From the NCBI GenBank assembly GCA_012103255.1, contig WLXD01000001.1, forward strand, positions 372,001 through 436,000: a DNA stretch of 64,000 bases, in the 5' to 3' direction. The notes under the pieces are model-generated. The model did no database searches, was not told where the DNA came from, and worked only from the letters and a program-made list of their open reading frames with translations. Below, one piece after another: positions 18,406 to 27,622 of this stretch. The DNA comes from Acidobacteriota bacterium (GTDB lineage Bacteria > Acidobacteriota > UBA890 > WLXD01). Both the position numbers and the translations under genes were made by a program. Every line of letters starts with the position of its first letter. Position 1 is the first letter of the stretch.

Positions 18406-19608
18406 TCACGACGCGACTTTCTTGGCAGCGAGGGCAGCGTTCACAGCGTGTTCCCAGCCTGCTGCCAGGCGCTCAGCCGTGAGGCCAGCCCCAAACGCCT
18501 GAGCCGCATCCGCGGCCTGCTCGCGATGCACGTCGTCTGTCAGCCAGCGACGCAGGTTCTCCCGCAGCGCCGCGCGCTCTTCGTCGGGCGCACCGGTGGG
18601 TACCCGCAGCACCGCCGGCGACGGGATGTCGCGTTGATGAACAAGATCGTGGATCACGGCGGGTGTGCCCACGGACAACATCTGCGCGAGCGGCCCTGAT
18701 GCCGCCCTTGCCGTGGGATATCGGAGGTTCAACCCGAGATCGACGGCGCGCAGCAGGGCCCCGTAGTCGTCGTCATCCACGTGGCCGGTCAAGGTCACGT
18801 GGTCCCGCAGCGACTCCGGCACAGATTCCTCGAACCCCGAAGCCATGCCGCCGACAACGACCAGGCGAACGTCGTGCTGCTCAACCAGTTCGCCCAGCAC
18901 ATCGAAGATGATGTCAACACGGTGCTCGGGACCCAGGTGGCCGAACGTTCCCAGCAATGGACGGCTCGGAGTTGCTCCGAGCCGCTCCCGCCACGCTTCA
19001 ACCGCCGTCGCGCCCGGCTCGGCGACCGACAACCAGAGTGGCGCCGAACTCACACTCGGAGCTGTCCCGGCGTACTCCGCGCGCACGCACTCGGCGAGCA
19101 GTTCGCCGTGTACCAACGTGTGGTGACTGGCATTCATGATGTCGCCGCTCAGTGGGAAGCTCCAGAACAGAGACGGGCCGGCAAGGCCGGCACCAATCAC
19201 CTCGGCAGCCGCCGGACCGAGTTCGGGGTCATCGGCCTCCAGCGCATGCCGATACCTGGTCATGTTCTTCTCGGCCAGGTAGTGGGCGGCGCGCATCGGG
19301 TGCAGCACCACGTCGTGCAGGATCACGAGCCCGGGCCGCTCGAGCGCTCGCTCAACAACGGGCAAGAGCGCGCCGTCATTGCCCAGTTGGTAGATGTCGA
19401 GATCGAACGGGGCGGCTGCGTGACGCTCGGCCCAGGCGTCTACGTCGTGAACTGGACGACCGTCCAGCGACGCCGGCGCACCGGGGACGTCAGCGAAAAG
19501 CTCGATCTCCCAGCTTGCCGGCAGCTGCGGCAACAGCCCCTCGATGTAGCTCGCCAGCCCGGATCGTGCTGGTGGCACCGGCCCAAAGAGCGCGAGACGC
19601 GGCATCAC
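18406..19608 (-). CDS. Family 4-type glycosyltransferase
   Basis: The 400-residue protein reads LALFGPVPPARSGLASYIEGL at its start, typical of GT4 enzymes acting on surface polysaccharides. The donor domain has LLGTFGHLGPEHRVD and VVVGG turns. The region where E-x7-E would be is unusual (YPTARAASGPLAQML), so catalytic assignment is less firm than for its neighbours. GTG 19608 overlaps the uvrA stop as GTGA; an ATG at 19605 follows directly and may be the true start. The overlap makes it the second gene of a transcript headed by uvrA. Confidence 0.78.
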   Translation of the reverse strand: MMPRLALFGPVPPARSGLASYIEGLLPQLPASWEIELFADVPGAPASLDGRPVHDVDAWAERHAAAPFDLDIYQLGNDGALLPVVERALERPGLVILHDVVLHPMRAAHYLAEKNMTRYRHALEADDPELGPAAAEVIGAGLAGPSLFWSFPLSGDIMNASHHTLVHGELLAECVRAEYAGTAPSVSSAPLWLSVAEPGATAVEAWRERLGATPSRPLLGTFGHLGPEHRVDIIFDVLGELVEQHDVRLVVVGGMASGFEESVPESLRDHVTLTGHVDDDDYGALLRAVDLGLNLRYPTARAASGPLAQMLSVGTPAVIHDLVHQRDIPSPAVLRVPTGAPDEERAALRENLRRWLTDDVHREQAADAAQAFGAGLTAERLAAGWEHAVNAALAAKKVAS

Positions 19609-22442
19609 GCGGTGACCGCGGCGGTGCGCTGGAGTACGTCCCGCAGAAACTCGCCTGTGGCTGAGTCGGACTCAGCGATCGTCTCCGGCGGGCCTTCGGC
19701 CACTACGAGGCCACCCGCGGCACCGCCGCCGGGCCCGAGATCGATGATCCAGTCGGCGTACTTGATCACCTCGAGATTGTGCTCGATCACAACCACTGTG
19801 TTCCCCTGCTCGACCAGTGCATCGAGCACTTTCAGCAACCGTGCGACATCCTCGAAATGAAGACCCGTGGTGGGTTCGTCCAGGAGATACAGCGTCTGGC
19901 CGGTAGCTCGCTTCGACAGCTCCCGCGCAAGCTTCAGACGTTGAGCCTCTCCGCCCGACAGGGTTGTAGCTGGCTGGCCGAGGCGCAGGTACCCGAGCCC
20001 TACCTGTTGCAACGTGTCGAGCTTCGGCGCGATCGCCGGTACCGCAGAGAACTCCGTCACCGCGTGGTCGATCGTCATCCCGAGAACGTCCGCGATGCTG
20101 TGCCCACGGAACCTCACCTGCAGCGTCTCGGGGTTGTATCGCTTACCCGCACACTCGTCGCAGGTCGTATAGACGTCGGGCAGGAAGTGCATCTCGATCT
20201 TCTTCACCCCCGCGCCCTGGCACTCTTCGCACCGCCCACCGGCCACGTTGAAGGAGAACCGGCTCGGCCCGTAGCCGCGCACCTTGCTCTCGGGCACCGC
20301 GGCGAACAACTGCCGGATCGTGGTGAAAACACCGGAGTACGTGGCGGGGTTCGAGCGTGGCGTGCGGCCAATCGGATCCTGGGTGATATCGACCACCTTG
20401 TCGATGAACTCCACGCCATCGATCGTGCGATGCAGGCCTGGAGCCGCGGAGGCGCCGTTCAACTCCTTCGCCAGTGCCCGGTAGAGCGTCTGTTCGATCA
20501 GTGTCGACTTCCCGGATCCCGAGACACCACTCACCACTACGAGCTTGCCGAGCGGCAGCTCGACGTCGAGGTTCCGCAGGTTGCGGTGGCGCGCGCCACG
20601 CACCACCAGTCGATCCGTATCGTCGTCCACGGGACGACGGCTGGGCAGTGCGATGACCTTGCGTCCCGAGAGATAGACCCCAGTTGGCGATTCCGAGTCC
20701 TTGGCGATGTCATCGGGCGGGCCTTCCGCCACCAGGTACCCGCCTTGCTCGCCGGCTCCTGGACCCAGGTCCACCACCCAGTCCGCCGCGCGGATGGTCT
20801 CCTCGTCGTGTTCCACGACGATGACCGTGTTGCCGAGGTCGCGGATGGCGCGCAACGCGTCGATCAGCCGCTGATTGGCGCGCGCATGGAGTCCAATACT
20901 CGGCTCGTCCAGCACGTAGAGAACCCCGCGGAGTCGTGTGCCGATCTGCGTCGCGAGTCGAATACGCTGACTCTCGCCGCCGGCCAGGGAACGCGCCGAT
21001 CGGTCGAGGCTCAAGTAGCCGAGGCCGACCTGACTCAGGAAACCCAGTCGCTCGCGAACCTCCTTGAGAATCGGGCGCGCCACCGGCTCCAGGCGTTCCG
21101 GGATGCGCAGCCCGGCGATGGCCGGAACGGCGTCATCGATCGTTAGCTGAGCCAGTTCAGTGATGCTGTGTTCATCCAGGCGCACCGAGAGACTCTCGGG
21201 GCGCAGTCGAGCTCCCAAACACACGGAGCACTCGCCGTCGTAGAGAAACGGTTCGAGTCGTTTCAGAACCCTCGGCGAATCAGCCGTCCGTAGAGCGCGC
21301 TCGAGCCACGCAACCGCGCCGGTGAAACCGCGCTTCAGGCTCTTGTCGATGTAGTCGCCCTTCACCCGGAACTTCATCGGCTCCCCGTCTTCGGGCCCGT
21401 GCAACACCAGGTGACGAAACTCCTCGGGCAACTTGCTCCAGGCAACGTTCGGTCGCTTCACTCCCTCGCGACGGGCGAGCGCCTTCAGAAAAGCAACCGG
21501 ATACGCCGCACCACGCCAGGCCGCGATGGCCCCGTCGAGAAACGACACCTCCGGATCTGGGACAACTCGCTCAGGGTCGATCCGGCGGTCGGTCCCCAGA
21601 CCGTCGCAGGCGGGGCACGCACCGCGCGGGCTATTGAACGAGAAGGATCGTGGTTCGAGATCCGGCACGCTGATCCCGCAGTGCGGGCACGACAGCCGAT
21701 TGGAGAAAAGCCTGTCGCCCTCCCCCACCACGTTCACGATCACGGTGCCGTCGCCGAGCTGGAGCCCTGTGTGCACCGCGGAGAGCAGTCGCTTCTCGAC
21801 TTCCGCGCGCAGCACAACCCGATCGATCACTACTTCGATATCGTGGATCTTGTTGCGCGCCAGGTCGAGCTGCTCGGCGAGTTCATGCACGCGACCGTCG
21901 ATGCGCGCCCGCACGTATCCGCTGCGCGCGAGTCGGGCCAACTCCGCCTTGTGCTCGCCCTTTCGGCCGCGCACCACCGGAGCCAGGATCTGCAACTTGG
22001 ACCGCGACGGCAGCGCCATCACCTGCTTCACGATCTGCCGGCTCGTCTGCGAGGAAACCGCGCGATCACAACGCGGACAATGCGGCACGCCGACACGCGC
22101 ATAGAGGAGGCGTAGGAAGTCGTAGATCTCGGTAACCGTGCCTACCGTCGAACGCGGATTACGACTCGTTGTCTTTTGATCGATTGCGATCGACGGCGAA
22201 AGCCCTTCGACGAGATCGACTTCGGGCCGCTCCATCTGCTCGAGAAACTGGCGTGCGTAGGCCGAGAGCGACTCCACATAGCGACGCTGGCCTTCGGCAT
22301 ACAGCGTGTCGAAGGCGAGCGACGACTTCCCGGACCCGGACGGGCCGGTCACCACGACCATGGCGTACCGCGGTAGGTCGAGGTCCAGGTTTCGGAGATT
22401 GTGTTGCCGCGCTCCACGCACGGCGATGCGATCTATTGGCAC
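19605..22442 (-). CDS. uvrA: Excinuclease ABC subunit UvrA
   Basis: UvrA is the damage-recognition ATPase of nucleotide excision repair. The 945-residue length is normal. It has the first Walker A motif GPSGSGKSS at 33-41 and the second, GVSGSGKST, near residue 640, two ABC signature regions (LAGGESQR and LSGGEAQR) and cysteine pairs for zinc modules (CPHC, CPAC, CEEC, CDEC). The start is GTG 22442. I see no clear Shine-Dalgarno sequence; three near-identical 9-mers fill the last 30 bases before the start. The stop overlaps the start of a glycosyltransferase gene. The coupling factor gene mfd lies 5 kb upstream on the same strand. Confidence 0.98.
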   Translation of the reverse strand: MPIDRIAVRGARQHNLRNLDLDLPRYAMVVVTGPSGSGKSSLAFDTLYAEGQRRYVESLSAYARQFLEQMERPEVDLVEGLSPSIAIDQKTTSRNPRSTVGTVTEIYDFLRLLYARVGVPHCPRCDRAVSSQTSRQIVKQVMALPSRSKLQILAPVVRGRKGEHKAELARLARSGYVRARIDGRVHELAEQLDLARNKIHDIEVVIDRVVLRAEVEKRLLSAVHTGLQLGDGTVIVNVVGEGDRLFSNRLSCPHCGISVPDLEPRSFSFNSPRGACPACDGLGTDRRIDPERVVPDPEVSFLDGAIAAWRGAAYPVAFLKALARREGVKRPNVAWSKLPEEFRHLVLHGPEDGEPMKFRVKGDYIDKSLKRGFTGAVAWLERALRTADSPRVLKRLEPFLYDGECSVCLGARLRPESLSVRLDEHSITELAQLTIDDAVPAIAGLRIPERLEPVARPILKEVRERLGFLSQVGLGYLSLDRSARSLAGGESQRIRLATQIGTRLRGVLYVLDEPSIGLHARANQRLIDALRAIRDLGNTVIVVEHDEETIRAADWVVDLGPGAGEQGGYLVAEGPPDDIAKDSESPTGVYLSGRKVIALPSRRPVDDDTDRLVVRGARHRNLRNLDVELPLGKLVVVSGVSGSGKSTLIEQTLYRALAKELNGASAAPGLHRTIDGVEFIDKVVDITQDPIGRTPRSNPATYSGVFTTIRQLFAAVPESKVRGYGPSRFSFNVAGGRCEECQGAGVKKIEMHFLPDVYTTCDECAGKRYNPETLQVRFRGHSIADVLGMTIDHAVTEFSAVPAIAPKLDTLQQVGLGYLRLGQPATTLSGGEAQRLKLARELSKRATGQTLYLLDEPTTGLHFEDVARLLKVLDALVEQGNTVVVIEHNLEVIKYADWIIDLGPGGGAAGGLVVAEGPPETIAESDSATGEFLRDVLQRTAAVTA

Positions 22443-22444
22443 CG

Positions 22445-22472
22445 GTATTTACCGTATTTTCCTGTATTTTCC
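22445..22472 (-). promoter_or_regulatory. Three tandem GGWAAATAC 9-mers directly before the uvrA start codon
   Basis: On the plus strand, GTATTTACC (22445-22453), GTATTTTCC (22454-22462) and GTATTTTCC (22464-22472) stand in direct repeat with a 9- then 10-base step, ending two bases from the uvrA GTG. The steps are close to one helical turn, and the array covers the place of the ribosome binding site. It may be an operator or a translational control site. It does not look like a CTG-N10-CAG LexA box. Confidence 0.4.
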
Positions 22473-22608
22473 GATCCGCTCTCTTTTGGAGACGTTCGGA
22501 TCGACAGTCCGAGTAAGATTCGGAGCGTTCGCGCCACACGGCGCTCCCGCGCTCGGATCCCCTTCAGGACTCCGACCAACATCCGCCTAACCGATCCAAT
22601 CTAGCAAA

Positions 22609-23496
22609 GTGCCAGCAGACCGCAAAGCAGGGTGCCTTTACGTCGTGGCGACGCCCATCGGCAATCTAGGCGATATCACCGCCCGGGCGGCGGAAACACT
22701 AGGCAGCGTCGACCGTGTTCTCGCCGAGGACACGCGTCGCACACGCCAGTTACTGTCGCACCTGGGCTTGAACACGCCCCTCAGCGCGCACCATCAACAC
22801 AACGAGGCCGCAGCAACGCCGGGAGTCATCACGGCGCTGCTCGCAGGGGAAGATTTCGCTGTGGTGAGCGATGCCGGTACTCCCGCCATTTCCGACCCTG
22901 GCGAACGGCTCGTGGCCGCCGCCATCGAAGCAGGGGTCCGGGTCGTGCCGATTCCGGGAGCCAGCGCGGTGCTCGCCGCGCTCGTAGCTTCGGGCCTTCC
23001 GGCGGACCGCTTCGTCTTTCTCGGATACCCACCCCGGAAAAAGGGCGAGTTGAAGCGCTTCTTCGAAGGCGAATCGGAAAATCCGGCAACGATGATCATT
23101 CTGGAGTCACCCCGTCGTCTTGCCACCACGATACGGCTCGCCGGTGAAGTCCTCGGGGCCGAACGGCGCGCCTGTGTGGGACGCGAGATCACCAAGCTCC
23201 ACGAGGAGTTCCGGCGCGGCACGCTCGGCGAGCTGCTCGACTCCCTGGAAGACGCCGTCAAGGGCGAGATCACGCTCGTGATCGAGGGCGCAACCGCGTC
23301 CGCGCCGGCACCGGTGTCCGACGACGAGCTCCGCCGACGATACGCGCTCCTCCTCGCCGAGGGCATCGAGGCCGGTGAAGCTCGCCGCCAACTCACTCGC
23401 GCCACCGGAAGGCGTCGCCGCGACGTCTATCGCGCAATACACTTGGCAGACCAGTCTGAACCCGACACTGAACGCACCTCCGGAGCCTCCTCATGA
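22609..23496 (+). CDS. rsmI: 16S rRNA 2'-O-ribose C1402 methyltransferase RsmI
   Basis: RsmI methylates the ribose of C1402 in 16S rRNA using SAM. The 295-residue protein has the family start LYVVATPIGNLGDI after eight residues, then LAEDTRRTRQLL, VSDAGTPAISDPG and PIPGASAVLAAL, all landmarks of the tetrapyrrole-methylase fold of RsmI. The start is GTG 22609 without a strong ribosome site. The gene is divergent from uvrA across 166 bases, and with the next gene forms the only plus-strand pair left of the origin region. Its stop overlaps the next start as ATGA. Confidence 0.96.
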   Translation: MPADRKAGCLYVVATPIGNLGDITARAAETLGSVDRVLAEDTRRTRQLLSHLGLNTPLSAHHQHNEAAATPGVITALLAGEDFAVVSDAGTPAISDPGERLVAAAIEAGVRVVPIPGASAVLAALVASGLPADRFVFLGYPPRKKGELKRFFEGESENPATMIILESPRRLATTIRLAGEVLGAERRACVGREITKLHEEFRRGTLGELLDSLEDAVKGEITLVIEGATASAPAPVSDDELRRRYALLLAEGIEAGEARRQLTRATGRRRRDVYRAIHLADQSEPDTERTSGASS

Positions 23497-23927
23497 AGCG
23501 CGCTGCCCTGGCCCTCCTCATGCTCGCCATCGTCGCACCAGCCTGCAGCCCGCCATCGGCCGACGACCTCGTGCGCGGCGTGATGGAGCAGCGCCGCAAC
23601 TACACCGCCGAGCTGAAGTCATGGGCGCAGCGGGAAGACGGATCGCTCTACCTCGATATCCTGGTCGTCAACAACAATGCGGAAGGGTCTCTCCGGAATC
23701 TCACGGTCCTGGTGCGACAGCTCGACGCTGACGACAACGTGATCGGGGAGAGTCGCGAGTCATTGAACGTCTCCACCCTAACGCCCGGACTCGGTCAGCC
23801 GGTCGGAGTCACCGTCGCCGGCGCATCTGCACGAGTGGAGGGCGCGTACGTCGTCATCGAGCCACAGCCCGAGGAAGCCGAATGGTCCGACTTCCCCGAG
23901 TTCGACGCCGTCCGCCCCCGCGTCTAA
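23493..23927 (+). CDS. Small putative lipoprotein, FxLYD-like domain
   Basis: The 144-residue protein starts at ATG 23493, overlapping the rsmI stop (ATGA). It has a lipoprotein-type signal with the likely lipidated cysteine at 18 (APAC). The mature part contains LYLDILVVNNNAEGSLRNL and VRQLDADDNVIGE, a pattern like the FxLYD beta-sandwich seen in exported proteins of unknown role. It is probably periplasmic and anchored to a membrane. No catalytic motif is visible. Its 3' end faces the end of the beta-propeller gene 15 bases away. Confidence 0.7.
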   Translation: MKRAALALLMLAIVAPACSPPSADDLVRGVMEQRRNYTAELKSWAQREDGSLYLDILVVNNNAEGSLRNLTVLVRQLDADDNVIGESRESLNVSTLTPGLGQPVGVTVAGASARVEGAYVVIEPQPEEAEWSDFPEFDAVRPRV

Positions 23928-23942
23928 CGCCAGAGCGAGCCG

Positions 23943-25127
23943 CTAGGACGTCTCAGCCCCGCGCGCCAGCTCCGGCGCCAGGATGATCTCGTACCGACGC
24001 AGCTCGACAACAGGCTCGAATCGCGCGGTGTACAGGTAGCCGTCTGGGCCAACGTCCAGAATCCGCTCAACCTCTTCGAACGCAACCGAACCCAGGTAAC
24101 GCCCCTCGGCGTCGAGTAGGTCGAGGGCGGCAATCCGGGACCGAAAAGCCTCGTTGCCCCCGCTTTCGAGGTACTGGTCCCACTCCAGGCGGTAGTCGTC
24201 GTGGCTCTCGAAGCCTTCGAGGCGCTGGTGGTGCACCAGGTAATGGCCGCTAGGCAGCCGCAACGGCGCCTCGTACTCGCCGAAGTTGGTGCCGGTGCCA
24301 CGATAAGAAATCGGCGGCAACAGTGTCGGAATCGGTCGCGTCCAGACCGTTTCCAGATCCCCAGTCGCGCTATACCGGGCAAGTTGATAGTCCATCGCGT
24401 GGCCGGCGAAAATAGACCCGTCGGAGACTCGCGCCGAGGTCAACCACCCGCCCCAGGCCTCTTCGGTCGCGTCCCGACCCCCCGACGCCTCGAACGAGCT
24501 CAGTGGCTCCCAACCCGTGTCACTCACCGCGAACACCCGCAGACCAACACCATCGCGGCCCGGCAGGCGCTCACCCAGAACGACGCGGCCGGGATCCAGG
24601 AAACCGAAAAGCATGCTCTGGCCGAGCCCGAAGTCGCTCAGCGGCTGCGTTCCCGCGAACGTTCCGTCGAGGGTCCACCAGTCGATCCGACCCCCGTTCT
24701 GGTTGTCGATGTAGATCCGGTCACCGCCGTCCCAGGCTGCGTTGTACGGATGCGACAAGTCTCCAGGTCCCTCACCTTCCGTCTCTTGAGACCAGCGAAA
24801 GGTGCCATCAGCGGCGAACGCGACCATGCGGTGCTTCCAGGAGTCCACGGTATAGACGTTGCCCTCGGCATCCACTGCCGCACCCATGACCGCGTTGAGC
24901 AGACCCGCTTCGGGCCCAGTTTCATCATTCCCGAAGGAGCGGTCGAGTCGCAGCGTGAACGGCTCGCTATCCCCGTCCCACCAGGCCTCCGAGGGATTGA
25001 CCACCCAGGTCACGCCGTCGCGCTCCTCGATAGAGCCTCCCCATTCAGGGCCAGTCGCCTCGGGCTCCGCCGGACTACAGCTCGCCAGAACGCTAGCGAA
25101 TATCAACGCAACGCACGCTCGTTTCAT
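23943..25127 (-). CDS. Lipoprotein with six-bladed (NHL-like) beta-propeller
   Basis: The 394-residue protein starts at ATG 25127 with a GGGGGA ribosome site. It has a signal ending in LASC, so Cys17 is probably lipidated. The mature region carries repeated blades with the NHL-type pattern, for instance VMGAAVDAEGNVYTVDSWKH and WDGGDRIYIDN and GPDGYLYTARFEP. Such propellers usually bind ligands or proteins in the periplasm; some are parts of larger sensors. No active-site motif is evident. It is convergent with the small lipoprotein gene, and the upstream 263 bases contain a large inverted repeat. Confidence 0.75.
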   Translation of the reverse strand: MKRACVALIFASVLASCSPAEPEATGPEWGGSIEERDGVTWVVNPSEAWWDGDSEPFTLRLDRSFGNDETGPEAGLLNAVMGAAVDAEGNVYTVDSWKHRMVAFAADGTFRWSQETEGEGPGDLSHPYNAAWDGGDRIYIDNQNGGRIDWWTLDGTFAGTQPLSDFGLGQSMLFGFLDPGRVVLGERLPGRDGVGLRVFAVSDTGWEPLSSFEASGGRDATEEAWGGWLTSARVSDGSIFAGHAMDYQLARYSATGDLETVWTRPIPTLLPPISYRGTGTNFGEYEAPLRLPSGHYLVHHQRLEGFESHDDYRLEWDQYLESGGNEAFRSRIAALDLLDAEGRYLGSVAFEEVERILDVGPDGYLYTARFEPVVELRRYEIILAPELARGAETS

Positions 25128-25390
25128 CTGATTCCCCCTGAGGTACTCGCCGATAGAACCATCACGCGCCGTCGTTTGCGACGTGATCCGCAGCGCGGGG
25201 CCTGGCGTTACGAAGCGGTTCCGTGACGCGGGGTGTCCCGTCCGGACGTCTTAGTGATCCTGTAACCAGTGCCCAGACGAAGAGACCGCGAAGCGGGCTC
25301 CGAGCGGGCACGCGCCTCGGTGCAAGTTCCGCGTCCGTACGGGACACCCCGCGTCGCGGAACCGCGCTCTACCTGTAGCAACCGAACGCC
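25128..25390. other. Intergenic region with a small hairpin and a large inverted repeat, no gene
   Basis: No open frame here looks coding. A hairpin pairs ATCACG (25161-25166) with CGTGAT (25182-25187) around an inner TCG-TTTG-CGA stem. The rest is mostly the 151-base inverted-repeat element described separately. I see no clear promoter, although the beta-propeller gene to the left must start from here or from further upstream. Confidence 0.6.
25215..25365. repeat. 151-bp element with 34-bp imperfect terminal inverted repeats (MITE- or REPIN-like)
   Basis: The segment 25215-25248 and the reverse complement of 25332-25365 match at 32 of 34 positions. Each arm holds a small CGGG-GTGT-CCCG hairpin. 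The 83-base middle has further short complementarity (GTGCCC with GGGCAC, CCGAG with CTCGG). The element has no open frame. I found no second copy in the window and no clear target-site duplication. It could be a miniature inverted-repeat element, a REP doublet or a structured RNA. Confidence 0.6.
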
Positions 25391-26353
25391 CTAGTTCGGA
25401 TCCGTCAGATTGAGCTCAGCAGCCAACGCCTCGACTGCCTCAACGGCCGCTTCGGACACAATCGCACCGCCGTTCAGGCAGGCCAACAGGTTCGAACACG
25501 CCGGATTGGGATCTTCCAGCTGCACAGCCGCCAGTCGGTCTACCGGAATCTCGCGGGCCAGACGATACGCGTTCACCATGCGCTCGAACCATTCGGGCCC
25601 GAGAATCGGGTCGGCGTTCGTGGGATAGCTCGCGGCCTCGCCCTCGTTGTCGACCAGATACTCGACAGCGCTGGCGAGCGACGCCCGGTACTGTTCGCCG
25701 CTTGATGCGGGGAACTGCCCGGCCGTTTCGCGGATGTAGTCGACTGCCTGGTTCCAGACCGCGTCGTCAATATCGATGAGTTCGTTCTGGGCCATATAGC
25801 CCTCCATCCTGGCAAGCGACTGGCGCCAGCCCTCGGAGGTGTACATCGCGGGGTGCGGCGGCTGATGACACGACGAGCATGCGGCGAGGTAGGCGCGGCC
25901 GCCGTCGGTGCGCAGTCCTGGAAGGTCACTCGTCTGCAGCGTGTTGCGAATGATCGTGGCCCGATAGCGCGACTTGACCTCGTTGGCGATCGCCACGGGG
26001 TCATCGACTCCACCTCGCTCGGCGATGACTTCGCCCGCCATCACAGCCTCATCGAGGCAAACCTGACAGGCGGCGGAGTGCTGCGAGCGATGGCAGTCGG
26101 CCAGAGCACGATGTCCGTAGAGCATGCAGGGGCAATAGCAGGCGATGTTCTCGAGGACCTCGGGGTTGTCCTTCGCCGTGGCGTAGGCCACCGGAATCGT
26201 CTGCAGATACTCGAGGTCCGGGAAATTCTTCTGCAGGCCGCTCGCCGACGTTTCGGGCCCTGGTGACGCGGTTTCCGCCCCCTGGTCGCCAGCGCATGCA
26301 ACGACACCCATCACCAGAAGCAGGACTGCGCCCGCACTCAGTACCCTACGCAT
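25391..26353 (-). CDS. Cys-rich PCYCGC-like lipoprotein with a haem c binding motif
   Basis: The 320-residue protein starts at ATG 26353 and has a lipoprotein signal with Cys20 (VVAC). Residues 72-76 read CYCPC, followed by C87, C96 and C99, much like the PCYCGC domain of unknown function in exported proteins. A second part has CSSCH at 159-163, a covalent haem c site, with a possible methionine ligand at 170 and a YTSEGWRQSLARMEGYM segment like that of small c-type cytochromes. Two further cysteines lie near the C-terminus (CSNLLAC). A metal-handling or redox lipoprotein is likely; partners are unknown. The 46-base gap to the SurA-like gene suggests one transcript. Confidence 0.7.
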   Translation of the reverse strand: MRRVLSAGAVLLLVMGVVACAGDQGAETASPGPETSASGLQKNFPDLEYLQTIPVAYATAKDNPEVLENIACYCPCMLYGHRALADCHRSQHSAACQVCLDEAVMAGEVIAERGGVDDPVAIANEVKSRYRATIIRNTLQTSDLPGLRTDGGRAYLAACSSCHQPPHPAMYTSEGWRQSLARMEGYMAQNELIDIDDAVWNQAVDYIRETAGQFPASSGEQYRASLASAVEYLVDNEGEAASYPTNADPILGPEWFERMVNAYRLAREIPVDRLAAVQLEDPNPACSNLLACLNGGAIVSEAAVEAVEALAAELNLTDPN

Positions 26354-26398
26354 GCGTTCGTATCTCCTTCGGTGCTACAGACTGCCTGGCCGCTCGGC

Positions 26399-27517
26399 CT
26401 ACTGGCCGACGTCCACCTTGGTCTCGACTGTCCCCCAGGCGTTCCGCAGCCTTTCGAGACGCGTATCGAGGATTTCGAGTCGCGTACCTGCGCGAAGCTC
26501 GCCCATATATTCCTGCATTCGCTCCTGCGAGCGAACCCCTAAGAGTCGCTGCCGGATGTTCTCGCGCACGTCGTCGAGTTCCGCGACGGTCTTCTGGGTG
26601 CGCTCGATCACTCTCACGATCGACAGCCCGAAACCCTGGGGGATCGGCTCCGACCACACGCCCGTTTCGAGCCCGGGCACCGCCTCGGCGAGCGCCTCGG
26701 TGAGGTCAGGAATACCGATGAAGGTGTTGGAGTCCGGCACAGGCGTCGCGTCGACGTACTCACCGCCGACTGTCTCCAGATCGGCGCCGCCCTGCAACTG
26801 GGTCGCGGCAGCGGCGGCCTGATCGGCCAACCCGCTCGTGTCTCCGATGAAGACAAGCTGCTCGAGTCGTACCTCTTCCGGATTGCGGAAATCTTCGAGG
26901 TTCTCTTCGAAGTACTCCTGGATGTCCGTATCGGTCACGATGATCGACCGGTTGACCTCTTCGAACACGAGACGCTGCTGCTGCATGCTGCGCCGGCCCT
27001 GCTCACGCAGATCGTCCATCGTCATGCCGAACTTCGCCATTTCCGCCAGAAGGTCCGCCTCACTGGCGAATCCGTTCTGTTCCTGAACGTTGGCGATGTA
27101 ACGGTCGAGGTCGTTGGGGCCGATGATGATCCCGAGCCGGTCGGCCCGCTGCTCCATCATCTTCTCTTCGACCATGCCTTCGAGAACCGCCCACCGGAGG
27201 GCAGGCAACTGCGCCTCGATTTCCGCCTCGGGCAAGCTGACCCGAGCGAGGTCTACGCGCTCATCTACGCGGCTGCGCAGGTCCGACAGGAGGATCGGGT
27301 CGCCGTTGACCCGGATCAGAATCATGTTGATGACTGTCGGTGCCGTCTCGCTCAGGGACGCGAGAGGGTCGGGCCCATCGCCGGCTGGCATCTGTTGGCC
27401 AAGCGCCGGCAGCGACATGCCGGCCGCTGCGCCGGCTGCCACGATGGCGAGTAGCGCACAACGAGTTGAACTGACCGCCGTAGGGCGGCGCGACGAATAC
27501 GTTTCGATCATTGTCAT
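26399..27517 (-). CDS. SurA-like periplasmic chaperone / parvulin-type peptidyl-prolyl isomerase
   Basis: From ATG 27517 the protein has 372 residues; a GTG at 27568 would add 17 more without a better ribosome site. It has a signal peptide ending near a PALGQQ segment, then a SurA-type N-terminal helical domain beginning INMILIRVNGDPILLSDL. The central part contains a parvulin-like region with GGEYVDATP, LTEALAEAVPGLETG and GFGLSIVRV. The C-terminal helices complete the chaperone module. The active-site cluster of parvulins is not fully conserved, so chaperone activity is more certain than isomerase activity. It lies 105 bases downstream of mfd. Confidence 0.82.
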   Translation of the reverse strand: MTMIETYSSRRPTAVSSTRCALLAIVAAGAAAGMSLPALGQQMPAGDGPDPLASLSETAPTVINMILIRVNGDPILLSDLRSRVDERVDLARVSLPEAEIEAQLPALRWAVLEGMVEEKMMEQRADRLGIIIGPNDLDRYIANVQEQNGFASEADLLAEMAKFGMTMDDLREQGRRSMQQQRLVFEEVNRSIIVTDTDIQEYFEENLEDFRNPEEVRLEQLVFIGDTSGLADQAAAAATQLQGGADLETVGGEYVDATPVPDSNTFIGIPDLTEALAEAVPGLETGVWSEPIPQGFGLSIVRVIERTQKTVAELDDVRENIRQRLLGVRSQERMQEYMGELRAGTRLEILDTRLERLRNAWGTVETKVDVGQ

Positions 27518-27622
27518 CTTGGGGTGGGAGCCGTCGGTTTCGAACGCGCGCAGAACCAGAACAAACACTGCAACGACGGGGAAATCGGCCGTAACGACTG
27601 CTCTTCAGAGTACCACGCACCC

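Noticed and set aside
19779-21146. Long open frame of 455 codons on the plus strand inside uvrA
   Set aside because: It is antisense to clearly conserved UvrA motifs, its composition is the reverse of a GC-rich coding strand, and it has no family features or ribosome site.
22443-22608. LexA/SOS box before uvrA
   Set aside because: I found no CTG-N10-CAG or similar known LexA site; the repeats there have a different form.
25128-25390. tRNA or small RNA gene
   Set aside because: Strong inverted repeats are present, but no cloverleaf, anticodon arm or CCA end can be drawn.
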